A DNA stretch of 64,000 nucleotides from Cohnella rhizosphaerae (GTDB lineage Bacteria > Bacillota > Bacilli > Paenibacillales > Paenibacillaceae): NCBI RefSeq assembly GCF_029525575.1, contig NZ_JAPDIA010000008.1, forward strand, positions 2,108,001 to 2,172,000, read 5' to 3'. Position 1 is the first letter of the stretch. Every line of letters begins with the position of its first letter. Below, one piece after another: positions 46,248 to 55,596 of this stretch. The notes under the pieces were generated by a model. That model searched no databases and had not been told where the DNA came from. It worked only from the letters and a program-made list of their open reading frames with translations. The position numbers were made by a program, and so were the translations under genes.

Positions 46248-47125
46248 CTACATGAAAAAGCGAAAATCCGCATTCCCTTCCGCCAAGCTGCCCAAAAAGC
46301 CGTCGATGACCTGTCCTTCGGGCAAAACGCGCGAAATCTTCCCGTGATCCATCATGTAAACGAGGTGGTAGCGCTCTTTCATAAGCAAGCGGACGACGTG
46401 CGACAGCTGCCGGTGACGCGACACGACGATGGGCTGCGCCAGCGTCCCCGTCTCGATCCGGCTCGCGGATCGCTCCGCCCTCCGGACGAGAAAACGCAGA
46501 AAGACGAACGGCAGATTGCGCATGTACGTCCAATTGGAGGCAAACAAAAACAAGCCGATCGCGAGTAAATTGAGGTGAACGAGCCCGCCGTAGAGCGGCG
46601 GAGACAAAGCGCCGAGCACGACGGCAGCACTGAACAGCAGGCTGATGCGGGCGGACCAAACGAGCGTGCGATGATAGGGGAAATGCAGGCAAAACCAGCA
46701 TTGCAGCAGCCTGCCGCCGTCGAGCGGAAGCACGGGCAGGAGGTTGAAGGCGGCGATCAAGCCGCTCGCTCTGGCAAAATCCTCGGCCCAAGCCTGATCG
46801 ATCAGACCGGCCTGGCCAAGCCCCCAAGCCGCCAGCGACAGCAGCGCGTTGTACGCCGGGCCCGCGGCCGCGACGAGCGCTTCTTCGCGCGCCGGCACGG
46901 AGCCGGCTTCTTCCGTCTCGACGACGCCGCCGAATGGGAGCAGCTTCACCTCGCGGATTTTCCACCCGAAGCGAAGCGCGGTCCATAAATGGGCAAGCTC
47001 GTGCAGCAGCACGATAAAAAAAAGCGCGATCATCTCCTGGAAGCGGCCGGTGAGGACGGAGAGCAGCATGAGAAGCACGAAGAGGGGGGTGGAACCTGAA
47101 GGCGATGCCCCCCGAGTTTAATCAA
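46248..47125 (-). CDS. spoIVFB: Site-2 protease SpoIVFB (two frameshifts near the start)
   Basis: 291 residues after correction. Intramembrane metalloprotease that cleaves pro-sigma-K. Zinc motif HExxH in FIVLLHELAHLWTA, and the third ligand in LLPVLPLDGGRLLQ; several helices follow, then a C-terminal CBS-like domain. Removing one base at 47084-47089 and one at 47108-47113 joins KLGGIAFRFHPLFVLLMLLS, the typical beginning. TTG 47125 overlaps the spoIVFA end, as expected for the spoIVFA-spoIVFB pair. Confidence 0.9.
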
Positions 47126-48323
47126 AAGGAATCACTTCCTGCGGATCGAGCGAACGGTCCCCGAGGCGAATCGCGAAATAAAGAGAGCTGCCGCTCGCTC
47201 CGTCTGCCGCCGGCCCGAGCACGCCGAGTTTGCCGCCCGCTTCGACCCAATCGTCCGCCCGCACCGAAGTCGCGCTGACGCCCCCGTAGACGGTCACGAT
47301 CCGTCCGGCGTGCTGTACGAGGACGGTCGCGTCTCCCTGGGAAGAAAGCGTGACCTGGATGACGCGTCCGCTGTGAACGGCGCTCACCGCGCTGCCCGGA
47401 GCCGCCTCGATCCTTACGCCGGTGCCGTTTTGCTTGTACGTCTCCGCGATCCGGCCCTGAACGGGCGCGACCGTCTGCTGGCCGTCCCACTCCGCGGTCA
47501 CTTCCTCGACGTCGCCGGCGCCGCGGCGGAACACGGGCAGGAACGACGGCGAATCTCCGAACATGCGGCCGTACCAGGCTTCGGCGGCGGAGAAATCCAT
47601 GTCCTGCGTCACCGCCACCGTCATCCACGCTTCGGCATCCCCGCTGCCCGGCAGCTCCCATTTCAGCCAGCCCCATGCCGCGCCGTAGAGCAGAAGAGCG
47701 ACCGCTGCGCGCATGACGAATCCCCGCCTCAGGCGCGCTAGCAGCCCGCGATTATCGAATCCTCCTCCGGGCGGCCGGCGTCCCGCGTCCGAACCGGGCG
47801 ATTCGTTGTACCAGGGCGCGATCGGCGCGCCGCCTCCGTAAAGGCTCGTACCGCCCGATGTTTGGCCGGCCGTGCCGCTAAGTCCTCCCGAGGTTCCGCT
47901 CATTACGCCGCCCGCAGGACGCCTTGACTCCCTGCCGTCGCCATTCCCTTTGGACGCGCCGGCGATTCCGCCGGCGGCGGAGGCGCTGACGGCATCGCGC
48001 TCGTCCCGAACGCCGGTGAGGGCGTTCGGCAGATCGCCGAGCGTCTTCTCCACGCCCCGGCTCAGACTGCCGATCGGTCCGATATCCCGAGCTGAACCGT
48101 CGCGCTCCCCGCGCCGCCTCGTCTTCACGATCGGATGCCAGGCGGCGCTCATCCGGAGCTGGCGTTGCCGCTCCTTCCACCACAGCTCGGGATCGGCCTC
48201 CAGCTCCTCCGGCGAATACGGCCTGTACGCGTACGGCGCCGACGGCGCGCCGCCTCCGGGGCCCGCGTCCCCCGCGGCGCTGCCCGTCCGCCACGTATCC
48301 CGCTTGTCCGATTTCTTCGCCAT
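47118..48323 (-). CDS. spoIVFA: SpoIVFA-like M23-fold regulator of SpoIVFB
   Basis: 401 residues. A long N-terminal Gly/Ser-rich, charged part (1-205), one membrane helix (MRAAVALLLYGAAWGWLKWE) and a C-terminal LytM/M23 fold: GRIAETYKQNGTGVRIEAAP, VLVQHAGRIVTVYGGVSATS and LYFAIRLGDRSLDPQEVIPF. The M23 metal ligands are not all present, as in SpoIVFA, which is a scaffold and inhibitor, not an enzyme. It is followed directly by spoIVFB. The N-terminal part is much longer than in B. subtilis. Confidence 0.83.
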   Translation of the reverse strand: MAKKSDKRDTWRTGSAAGDAGPGGGAPSAPYAYRPYSPEELEADPELWWKERQRQLRMSAAWHPIVKTRRRGERDGSARDIGPIGSLSRGVEKTLGDLPNALTGVRDERDAVSASAAGGIAGASKGNGDGRESRRPAGGVMSGTSGGLSGTAGQTSGGTSLYGGGAPIAPWYNESPGSDAGRRPPGGGFDNRGLLARLRRGFVMRAAVALLLYGAAWGWLKWELPGSGDAEAWMTVAVTQDMDFSAAEAWYGRMFGDSPSFLPVFRRGAGDVEEVTAEWDGQQTVAPVQGRIAETYKQNGTGVRIEAAPGSAVSAVHSGRVIQVTLSSQGDATVLVQHAGRIVTVYGGVSATSVRADDWVEAGGKLGVLGPAADGASGSSLYFAIRLGDRSLDPQEVIPFD

Positions 48324-48407
48324 GCCGAGCCCTCCTTGTCCTCTACTTCTAACACCTTATGGCTGTAGGACAAGGAATAGACCTCATAGACCTCCGCGTA
48401 CGCAAAC

Positions 48408-48451
48408 AGCCGTCCCCGCGTCTTGGAAGAAGACGCGACGGGACGGCTGAA
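48408..48451 (-). terminator. Terminator of rodA (probable)
   Basis: On the minus strand CAGCCGTCCCGTCGCGTCTT and AAGACGCGGGGACGGCTG form a long stem with one mismatch, followed by TTTGCGT. It lies in the 141-bp gap between rodA and spoIVFA. Confidence 0.72.
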
Positions 48452-48464
48452 CGGCAAAGCATAT

Positions 48465-49614
48465 TTAATCTTCGAGCGTGTATTTCTCCTGATGCGCCCT
48501 GATGCTGAACACGAGTCCGATGGACAGCATGTTGAGCAATAGCGAGGTGCCGCCATAGCTGACGAACGGCAGCGTGATGCCGGTGAGCGGCATCAGGCCG
48601 ATCATCATCCCGACATTTTGGAAAATCTGGAACACGAGCATCGAAGCGATGCCGATAATGATGAACGAGCCTTTAATGTCGATGCACTGGTAAGCGATGA
48701 TGATCATCCTGTATATGAAAACGAAATACAGGAGGAGCAGCACCGCCGCGCCCTGGAAGCCGAATTCTTCCCCGACGACGACGAAGATCGAATCCGAGTA
48801 CGTGTAGGGGATGAACTTGCGATTTTTGGACTCGCCCTGCATGTATCCGTCCCCGGCCAGTCCGCCGGATCCGATCGCGATCTTGGCGTATTCGGTCTGG
48901 CGCTTCGCGTCCGCGGACGCTTCATCCGGATGGATGTACGTGTTGATCCGTTGGTACCAGTGGCCTTTGTTGTGGTCTTCCAGGTAGGTCTTGATCTCTT
49001 GATTGTACGAATTAAACAGCGTGTAAAATAGCAAAATTCCGCCTACGACGGCGGCAAGACCGATGAGGACGTACGAATAACGCACGTTGCCGATCCATAA
49101 CATGCCGAGCACGATAAATACGTAGATGGTTGCGTTGCCGAGATCCGGCTGAATCATGACGAGCAAAAAAAGGAACGAACGAGACCGCCGCGATCAACAG
49201 CACGTCCTTGCGCATCGATAAAGGGTCGCCCTGCCTGCGTCCCATGAGCCAAGCAACGGTGATAATAAGGAAAATCTTAACAACTTCTGCAGGCTGGAAC
49301 TGAATGTTGCCCGGCAGCTCGAACCAGCTCTTGGCACCGTTGACCGGAGTCGCGAACAGGTAGACGGCGACAAGCAGCGCAAGTCCGAGACCGTACCAAA
49401 CATACCAGGTCTTCAGCAGCAGCCTGTAATTGAACAACGTCGTCAGCAAAATGAGCACGAACCCGATACAGTAAAAGATGAGCTGCTGCATCGGCTTGCC
49501 GGAATATCCGGCATCCATACTCGTCGCGCTGCGCACGAGCAGCGCGCTGATCGCCATGAAGCCGAACAGGCACAGCAGCATGATCAGATCGATTTTTTTA
49601 AGACGGTTAAGCAA
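48465..49614 (-). CDS. rodA: Rod-shape SEDS glycosyltransferase RodA (frameshifted)
   Basis: 382 residues after removing one base from 49165-49171 (joins FVPFLLVMIQPDLGNATIYV). Ten predicted helices. SEDS marks: GAKSWFELPGNIQFQPAEVV, PDLGNAT, and near the end LTGITLPFVSYGGTSLLLNM. It polymerises peptidoglycan strands with a class B penicillin-binding protein during cell elongation; FtsW is the division paralogue but position after minD in an mre-min cluster fits RodA. Start ATG 49614 right after minD. Confidence 0.92.
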
Positions 49615-49620
49615 TTCAGA

Positions 49621-50415
49621 TCAACCCATTCCGAGAAACTTGCGCATGCGCCGCAGCACGCCGGATTTTTCTTCCAGGTGCATCAGCGGCACGGTCTCGC
49701 CGAGAATGCGGCGCGCGACGTTGCGGTAGGCCATCGCGGCGCGGGAGTTCGGATTCATGACGGTCGGCTCGCCCTGGTTCGCCGCCTTGATGACATCCTC
49801 GTCGTCCGGCACGATGCCGATCAGATCGATCGCCAGCACCTGGATTATATCGTCGACCTCGAGCATGTCCCCGCTCTTCAGCAGATTCGGACGAATCCGG
49901 TTGATGATGAGCTTGGGCTGCGAAATATTCGTTTTTTCGAGCAGGCCGATGACCCGGTCGGCGTCCCGGACGGCCGCGTTTTCAGGCGTCGTCACGACGA
50001 TGGCATGATCGGCGCCGGCGATCGCATTGCGGAAGCCCTGCTCGATCCCGGCCGGACAATCGATAATGACATAGTCGAAATCGGGCTTCAGCTCTTCCAC
50101 GATCTTGCGAACCTGGTCGGGCGAAATGTCGTTTTTGTCTTTCGTCTGCGCGGCCGGCAGCATGTACAGCTCGTCGAAGCGCTTGTCCTTCACGAGCGCC
50201 TGGTTCAGGCGGCATCGCCCCTCGGCCACGTCGATCAGATCGTAAATGATCCGGTTTTCGAGACCCATCACGACGTCCAGATTGCGCAGACCGATATCGG
50301 TATCGATCATGCACACCTTTTTGCCCATGAGCGCCAGGGCCGTGCCGACGTTCGCGGAGGTCGTCGTCTTGCCGACGCCGCCCTTGCCCGATGTCACGAC
50401 TATCGCTTCACCCAT
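49621..50415 (-). CDS. minD: Septum-site-determining ATPase MinD
   Basis: 264 residues. ParA-family ATPase: deviant Walker A TSGKGGVGKTTTSANVG, VCMIDTDIGLRNLDVVMGLE, DYVIIDCPAGIEQGFRNA. The C-terminal amphipathic membrane-targeting helix is LRRMRKFLGMG. Recruits MinC to block division at the poles. Four bases after minC. Confidence 0.98.
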   Translation of the reverse strand: MGEAIVVTSGKGGVGKTTTSANVGTALALMGKKVCMIDTDIGLRNLDVVMGLENRIIYDLIDVAEGRCRLNQALVKDKRFDELYMLPAAQTKDKNDISPDQVRKIVEELKPDFDYVIIDCPAGIEQGFRNAIAGADHAIVVTTPENAAVRDADRVIGLLEKTNISQPKLIINRIRPNLLKSGDMLEVDDIIQVLAIDLIGIVPDDEDVIKAANQGEPTVMNPNSRAAMAYRNVARRILGETVPLMHLEEKSGVLRRMRKFLGMG

Positions 50416-50419
50416 CGTT

Positions 50420-51082
50420 CTACACTCCTTTGGCCTGCAAGGCTCGATTGCGGATATGGTGCAGATGCGCCACCTTGTCGATTTGCATGGCGCCGTCCTT
50501 TAAATAAGCGTATTCCATCCACGATTCGCCCCTGGCCCATTCGTCGGGCGGCCGGCTGATCACCTCGGCGATGCGAAGCTGCGTCGGCTTCATGAGCGAC
50601 GCCGCGATGATCGCCTCCGAATGACCGGCGCAACCGGCGTGAGCCACGCCTCGAAGCGCGCCCATTATATAAATATCTCCCGTACTCCGGACCGCCCCGC
50701 CGGGATTGACGTCCCCTAGCAGCAGCAAATGCCCTTCGTGCTCGAGCGTCTGCCCGGAGCGGACGATGCCGGTGACCGTCTCGACCTTATAGGCGCTATA
50801 GTCGGCCGGTCCGACGGGAAGCGGATCGCTCTCGATCGATTGAACGACGAAATTGCCCTGCTTGCGAATAATCGAGCGAATGCGCTCTTTGTCTTCCTCG
50901 GGAAGCTGACGGGCTCCAAGCTTGATCTGGATATGCACGATCGGCCCCGCCAGCTGCTGCTCGTGCTTTTCCAGCTTGGCTTCGAGTTCCTGGATCAGCG
51001 CTTCGAGCTCGCAGGCGTCGTCGAGCAGAAATACGAGTCCGTCCTTGATTCCTTTGATCGTCACTAGCGATTTGACATTCAC
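50420..51082 (-). CDS. minC: Septum-site-determining protein MinC
   Basis: 220 residues. Inhibitor of FtsZ assembly. N-terminal domain VKSLVTIKGIKDGLVFLLDD and C-terminal beta-helix domain ETVTGIVRSGQTLEHEGHLL, NPGGAVRSTGDIYIMGALRG, HAGCAGHSEAIIAASLMKPT. GTG start at 51082 with GTAGGAGGG upstream. The mreD frame runs into this gene in the raw sequence. Confidence 0.95.
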   Translation of the reverse strand: MNVKSLVTIKGIKDGLVFLLDDACELEALIQELEAKLEKHEQQLAGPIVHIQIKLGARQLPEEDKERIRSIIRKQGNFVVQSIESDPLPVGPADYSAYKVETVTGIVRSGQTLEHEGHLLLLGDVNPGGAVRSTGDIYIMGALRGVAHAGCAGHSEAIIAASLMKPTQLRIAEVISRPPDEWARGESWMEYAYLKDGAMQIDKVAHLHHIRNRALQAKGV

Positions 51083-51100
51083 GGCTCGTCCCTCCTACTG

Positions 51101-51708
51101 CTAACCAATTCGGGCAGGGAAGCCCGAATTCCTGCATGGCTGCTCCGCTCCGTCGCCGGCGCGAAGGTTTTAGTTGCCTTCGGCTTGCCTCCGATTGCGA
51201 TACGACTTGCCGGATCAGGTAGCGTCGCGAAGGCAAGTACAGCGCCAAGGCGACCAGCATGTGCAGCAGCAGCGTCGGCAGCACCTGCCAGTAGAAGACG
51301 AAGCTGGCGCTTAAGTGCGTGAGCGAGAACAGCTTGTACACGAAATAGACGAGCATGTCGAGCAAACCGCCGCCCGCGCCGGTCAATAGCAGGACGAAGG
51401 CCAGCGTGCTAAGCTTGCGCTCGAAGGCGAGCCCGATCAAATATCCGAACAGGGCCATGCCGAAAGCGTACGCGCCGATCATATGGCCGTAAAACAGCAT
51501 ATCCTCGAGCAACCCGAACCCGAGTCCGAACAAAAAAAGCGCGATGCCGGCCGCCCAGCAGCGCGACGAAAACCGTCATGACGAACGGAAGATGCAGCAG
51601 CAGCCGGCCGCTCCATGCGGCAGGCACGAGCCAGGGCAGCACCGAGGTCTGGATCAGCAGCAGGACGAGCGTAGCCACGATGGCCCGGTTCATTCGGATC
51701 TTCGTCAT
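51101..51708 (-). CDS. mreD: Rod shape-determining protein MreD (frameshifted; end uncertain)
   Basis: About 201 residues if one base is removed from 51532-51538 (joins RHRAFLFGLGFGLLEDMLFY) and one from the T-run at about 51164-51167. Five helices (AIVATLVLLLIQTSVLPWLV and others). With only the first correction, the frame stays open well into minC (to 50796), so a second error in the tail is likely and the TAG at 51101-51103 is taken as the stop. MreD is the membrane partner of MreC. Starts over the mreC stop (ATGA). Confidence 0.8.
51107..51130. other. Inverted repeat just upstream of minC
   Basis: AATTCGGGC - 6 bp - GCCCGAATT, a perfect 9-bp stem 25 bases before the minC start and over the end of mreD. 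No T-run follows. It might slow or process the mre-min transcript. Confidence 0.5.
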
Positions 51709-52578
51709 GGCTTATCCGGATCCGGCGTCATGACGACGAATACTTCGTACAGATGATCGAACTTGGCGGCCGGCTGGATCGTCGCCGTATGCGTGAGGCC
51801 GAAGTCGCCGACCTGATTGGACAGCACCTTGCCGATGACCAGGCCCTTGGGCAATACGCCGCCCATGCCGGACGTAACGACGGTATCGCCCTCGGCCACG
51901 TTCGCGTTTTCGTCGATTTTGCTCATGCGCATGACGCCGTTTTCCTTGTCGTAGTCGACGATGCCGAATACTTGCTGTTCCTTGCCCGATACGGTCGCGG
52001 AGATCTGGAGCGTGTCCGGGGCCGCGGAGTCCAGCTCGGTGATCGGCATGACGGTCGACGTGAACTCGGACACCTTGCTGACCAGACCGACGAGTCCGTC
52101 CACGGTGACGACCGCCATTCCGGCTTTGACCCCGTCGTGTGCGCCCTGATCGATCTTGATCGTCTTGTCGTACGGATTGGAGCCGCTTGCGATCACCTGT
52201 GCGATTACCTGCTTATAATTGAATAATTGCTCTTGCCGCTGCTTGAACTCAAGCTCTTTTTTTGTAACGCTCGTTCTCGCTCGCGATCCGGTTGTAGCGG
52301 ATCTGATCCTGCGTGTACATGGCGACAGTGCGGCGCAGCTCTTCGTTCTCCTTGTAGACGTCGGAAAGCCGGCCGAGGTCGCGGAAGAAGCCCGCGACCG
52401 CTCCGACCGGCCGGTACAACGCGCTTTGCACCGTCCCGAACGCGTCGTTGACGAAGCGTTCGGGCCACGTCAAGCCGCTGCGGCGCAAGGTGAACCCCAT
52501 GACGGCGATAAATAGGATCAAGCCGATCATGAGAATGAATAAACGTTTGGTTCCGAATAATTTAAAAATAACGATCAC
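51705..52578 (-). CDS. mreC: Rod shape-determining protein MreC (frameshifted)
   Basis: 290 residues after one base is removed from 52257-52263 (joins NERYKKELEFKQRQEQLFNY). Membrane helix (LFILMIGLILFIAVMGFTLR), coiled coil (about 60-105), and two beta-barrel domains with VIASGSNPYDKTIKIDQGAH, GVKAGMAVVTVDGLVGLVSK and VVTSGMGGVLPKGLVIGKVL. Organises cell-wall synthesis with MreB, MreD and RodA. Confidence 0.94.
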
Positions 52579-52617
52579 CTGCTTCTGACATGCCGCCGAA
52601 CGGCGGTACCCGGCGCA

Positions 52618-53644
52618 TTAACGCCCGCGAGAAGAGCCCTTGGACTTGAACAGATGGATATTTTCGAGCGCCCTGCCGGTGCCGATCGCCACGCAATCGA
52701 GCGGATTCTCGGCGACGATGACCGGCATGCCGGTCTCTCTTGCGAGCAGCTTGTCCAGATTGCGAAGCAGGCCGCCGCCGCCCGTCAGCACGATGCCGCG
52801 GTCCATGATGTCCGCGGACAGCTCGGGCGGGCACTTCTCGAGCGTCACCTTGACGGCGTCGACGATCGCGTTCACCGTATCGGCCAGCGCTTCGGTGATC
52901 TCGTCGGACGTGATGGCGAGCGTCTTCGGCAGACCGCTGACCAGGTCGCGGCCGCGAATCTCGATCGACTCCATCTTGTCGAGCGGCAGCGCCGAACCGA
53001 TCTCCATCTTGAGCTGTTCGCTCGTGCGCTCGCCGATCATCAGATTGTAGAGACGCTTGATGTACTGCATGATCGACTCGTCCATCTCGTCGCCCGCCAC
53101 GCGGATCGAGCGGCTGGTGACGATGCCGCCGAGCGAGATGACCGCGACCTCGGTCGTGCCGCCGCCGATATCGACGACCATGCTGCCTGTCGGCTCCCAG
53201 ACGGGCAGGTCCGCGCCGATCGCCGCCGCGAACGGCTCTTCGATCGTGACGGCGTCGCGCGCGCCGGCTTGCTTGGCGGCGTCTTCGACCGCGCGCTTCT
53301 CGACGGCGGTGATGCCGGAAGGCACGCAGATCATCACGTTGGGATGGCGCGAAGGGAAGGAGCGCTGCTTCTGGGCGCGGTTCAAAAAAGTACTTGATCA
53401 TCGTAGCGGTCGTGTCGAAGTCGGCGATGACGCCGTCCTTCATCGGACGGATGGCGCGAATATTGCCGGGGGTCCGTCCGATCATTTTTTTGGCGGCTTC
53501 GCCGACGGCCTCGATCTTCTTTGTATCGGTACGAAGGGCGACCACGGAGGGCTCCCTGACGACGATGCCTTTGCCTTTGACGTATACGAGCGTGTTAGCT
53601 GTGCCCAGGTCGATACCCAGGTCTCGTGTAAATCCTCCGAACAT
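52618..53644 (-). CDS. mreB: Rod shape-determining actin-like protein MreB (frameshifted)
   Basis: 341 residues after one base is removed from 53384-53389 (joins ATMIKYFLNRAQKQR). Actin-like ATPase forming filaments that steer wall synthesis. DLGIDLGTANTLVYVKGKGI, phosphate 2 motif VVDIGGGTTEVAVISLGGIV and the adenosine motif GIVLTGGGGLLRNLDKLLAR are visible. A frameshifted mreB would not support a rod, so the break is an error, not biology. Confidence 0.96.
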
Positions 53645-53677
53645 GCTTTGTAACCTCCTGTTGGGACAATCCTGTAT

Positions 53678-53707
53678 ATTATATTACAAGGAGCCCAGCT
53701 CCTTCAA
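53678..53707 (-). promoter_or_regulatory. Promoter of mreB
   Basis: TTGAAG (complement of 53702-53707), 18 bp, TATAAT (complement of 53678-53683). It overlaps the last codons of radC, where AAGGAGC-CCA-GCTCCTT can also fold. Confidence 0.65.
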
Positions 53708-54374
53708 ACTAACAAAGCGATTGTCACCGATTACCAAATGATCGAGCAATTCGATGCCGACCAGCTGGCCGGCCTCGGCGAGCCTCCGGGTAAGCGCGAT
53801 GTCTTCCGCGCTCGGCGTCGGATCTCCGCTAGGATGGTTGTGGGCGCAGATGATGGAGGCGCTACTGCGGCGGATGGCCGCCCGGAATACTTCGCGCGGA
53901 TGTACGATGGCCGCGCTCAGGGAACCGACGGAGAGCGTGTCCATGGCGATGACCTGGTTTTTCGTATCGAGAAACAGGCAAACGAAGCGCTCCTCGCGCA
54001 AATGCCGCATTTCCTCCATCACAAGCTCGGAGGCGTCCTGGGGACGCTGGATGCGCGGCATCTCGGGGGAGCTTCGCGCGGGCCATTCGTCTGCCCAGCT
54101 CGATCGAAGCCTGCAGCTCGACCGCCTTGGCGGGACCGATGCCTTTGATATGTATAAGCTCGTCCCAGGCGCGCTCGGCCAGTCTGCGGAGTCCGCCGCA
54201 TTCGTTCAATATTCGCTGCGCGAGGTGAATCGCGGACTCGTTTTTCGTGCCCGTGCGAAGTAGAATGGCCAGCAGCTCGGCATGGCTGAGGGCGGCGGCG
54301 CCCCGGCTTCGCATCCGCTCGCGCGGCCTTTCGTCTTCCGGCATTTCCCTTAACGTATAAACGCGTTGCTCCAT
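53684..54374 (-). CDS. radC: RadC-family JAB/MPN-domain protein (frameshifted)
   Basis: 229 residues after one base is removed from 54065-54069 (joins RARAKLPEMPRIQRPQ-type sequence). Helix-hairpin-helix (AWDELIHIKGIGPAKAVELQ) and the metalloprotease-like JAB domain with IICAHNHPSGDPTPSAEDIA. Role is unclear (the DNA-repair name is historical). Between maf and mreB as in B. subtilis. The sequence at the join is inferred. Confidence 0.93.
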
Positions 54375-54507
54375 ATCGATCGTTCCCTCTTCCCTATCGA
54401 CCGCATCGGCTGCGGATATCGGCTCAAGGTCTTCCGGCGGGACGCTACCCCGCGGCCTGGTCGCGGCCGTCGTGCGTCGTCCGTGCGAAATCCCTCATCC
54501 GATCCGG

Positions 54508-55119
54508 TCAGGGAAGCTGAAGACCGAACTCGCCGAGCTGCGAAGCGAGCAGGGAAACCGGCAATCCGACGACGGTGAAAAAGTCGCCTTCGATCCGGTC
54601 GACGAGCATCGCGCCGATCTCCTGAATGCCGTAAGCGCCGGCCTTGTCCATTGGCTCGCCCGAATCGACGTAACGGGCGATCTGGTCCTCCGTCAGCGCC
54701 CGCATGAACACGCGCGTGACGCTGTGAGACACGACGGCGCGGCCGGACGACGCCTCGATGCAGCAGAGGCCCGTGAACACTTCGTGTCCGCGGCCCGCAA
54801 GCCGCGTCAGCATCGCTATCGCATCCCCGCGATCCTTCGGCTTGCCGAGGACGTCCCCGTCCAGCACGACGATGGTATCGCTGCCCACGACGATCGCCCC
54901 CGGCGTGCGCGCGGCCCTGTCCAGCACGGCTTCAGCCTTGCGGCGGGCAAGCGCTTCGACGATGCGCGCGGGACTCCAGCCTTCAGGCGTATCCTCGTCG
55001 GCATGGCTGGGCATGATCTCGACGGGCAAGCCGAGCAAACCGATCAACTGCTGCCTGCGCGGCGACGTCGATGCGAGTACGAGCGTGGCGCTCGTTTTCG
55101 TCGATACGCTTTGGGTCAT
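54508..55119 (-). CDS. maf: Maf-family nucleoside-triphosphate pyrophosphatase
   Basis: 203 residues. Hydrolyses dTTP/UTP and modified pyrimidine nucleotides. LVLASTSPRRQQLIGLLGLP, GAIVVGSDTIVVLDGDVLGK and GAYGIQEIGAMLVDRIEGDF are family signatures. ATG 55119 with AGGGAG upstream. The frame is open further upstream into the DUF4321 gene but is not used. Confidence 0.96.
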   Translation of the reverse strand: MTQSVSTKTSATLVLASTSPRRQQLIGLLGLPVEIMPSHADEDTPEGWSPARIVEALARRKAEAVLDRAARTPGAIVVGSDTIVVLDGDVLGKPKDRGDAIAMLTRLAGRGHEVFTGLCCIEASSGRAVVSHSVTRVFMRALTEDQIARYVDSGEPMDKAGAYGIQEIGAMLVDRIEGDFFTVVGLPVSLLASQLGEFGLQLP

Positions 55120-55169
55120 AGCGGCAATCTCCCTTTCGACTTCTTTTAACTTTGCCCTGCGGGCGTTGG

Positions 55170-55433
55170 CTACATTTTCCGGTAAATCCAGATCGCCGCC
55201 GCGATGCCGACCATACTGAGCAGGCTCACGTTCAGCGAAATATTGATGTTGTAAACGAGAACGAGCAAATCGGCGGAAGGGGACCAGTGCACCTTCACCG
55301 TCCGCGTGAGGAAATCGAGTCCGGGGACGCGCTTCAGCCAATCCGCGACAAGCGCGCCGGCCAGCATGCCGAGGAATACGAATAAAATCAATATCCAGCC
55401 GTTTTTCTTCACGCTATCTACGTCTCCCGCCAT
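55170..55433 (-). CDS. DUF4321 membrane protein
   Basis: 87 residues with two membrane helices (WILILFVFLGMLAGALVADW; LNVSLLSMVGIAAAIWIYRK) and the DUF4321-type middle FLTRTVKVHWSPSADLLVLV. Upstream of maf, likely co-transcribed. Unknown function. Confidence 0.85.
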   Translation of the reverse strand: MAGDVDSVKKNGWILILFVFLGMLAGALVADWLKRVPGLDFLTRTVKVHWSPSADLLVLVYNINISLNVSLLSMVGIAAAIWIYRKM

Positions 55434-55493
55434 TTTTTGACACTTGCTTCATTATTATACGTGGCTGCGGCGGCACGCACAATGGACAACGCA

Positions 55494-55518
55494 AAGACAG
55501 CCCCTTGGTCGGGGCTGC
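55494..55518 (-). terminator. Terminator of the SPOR-domain gene
   Basis: On the minus strand CAGCCCC - GACCAA - GGGGCTG then TCTTTGCG. 80 bases after the SPOR-gene stop. Confidence 0.8.
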
Positions 55519-55596
55519 AGGCACGCGCGACGCCGGATGCCGCGGCGTCGATAGGTCTTGAGGGCCAGCGATCCCGCGATCTGAAGAAAGGACGCC

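Noticed and set aside
48465..49614. FtsW instead of RodA
   Set aside because: SEDS paralogues are hard to tell apart by eye, but position within mre-min genes favours RodA; kept as an alternative only.
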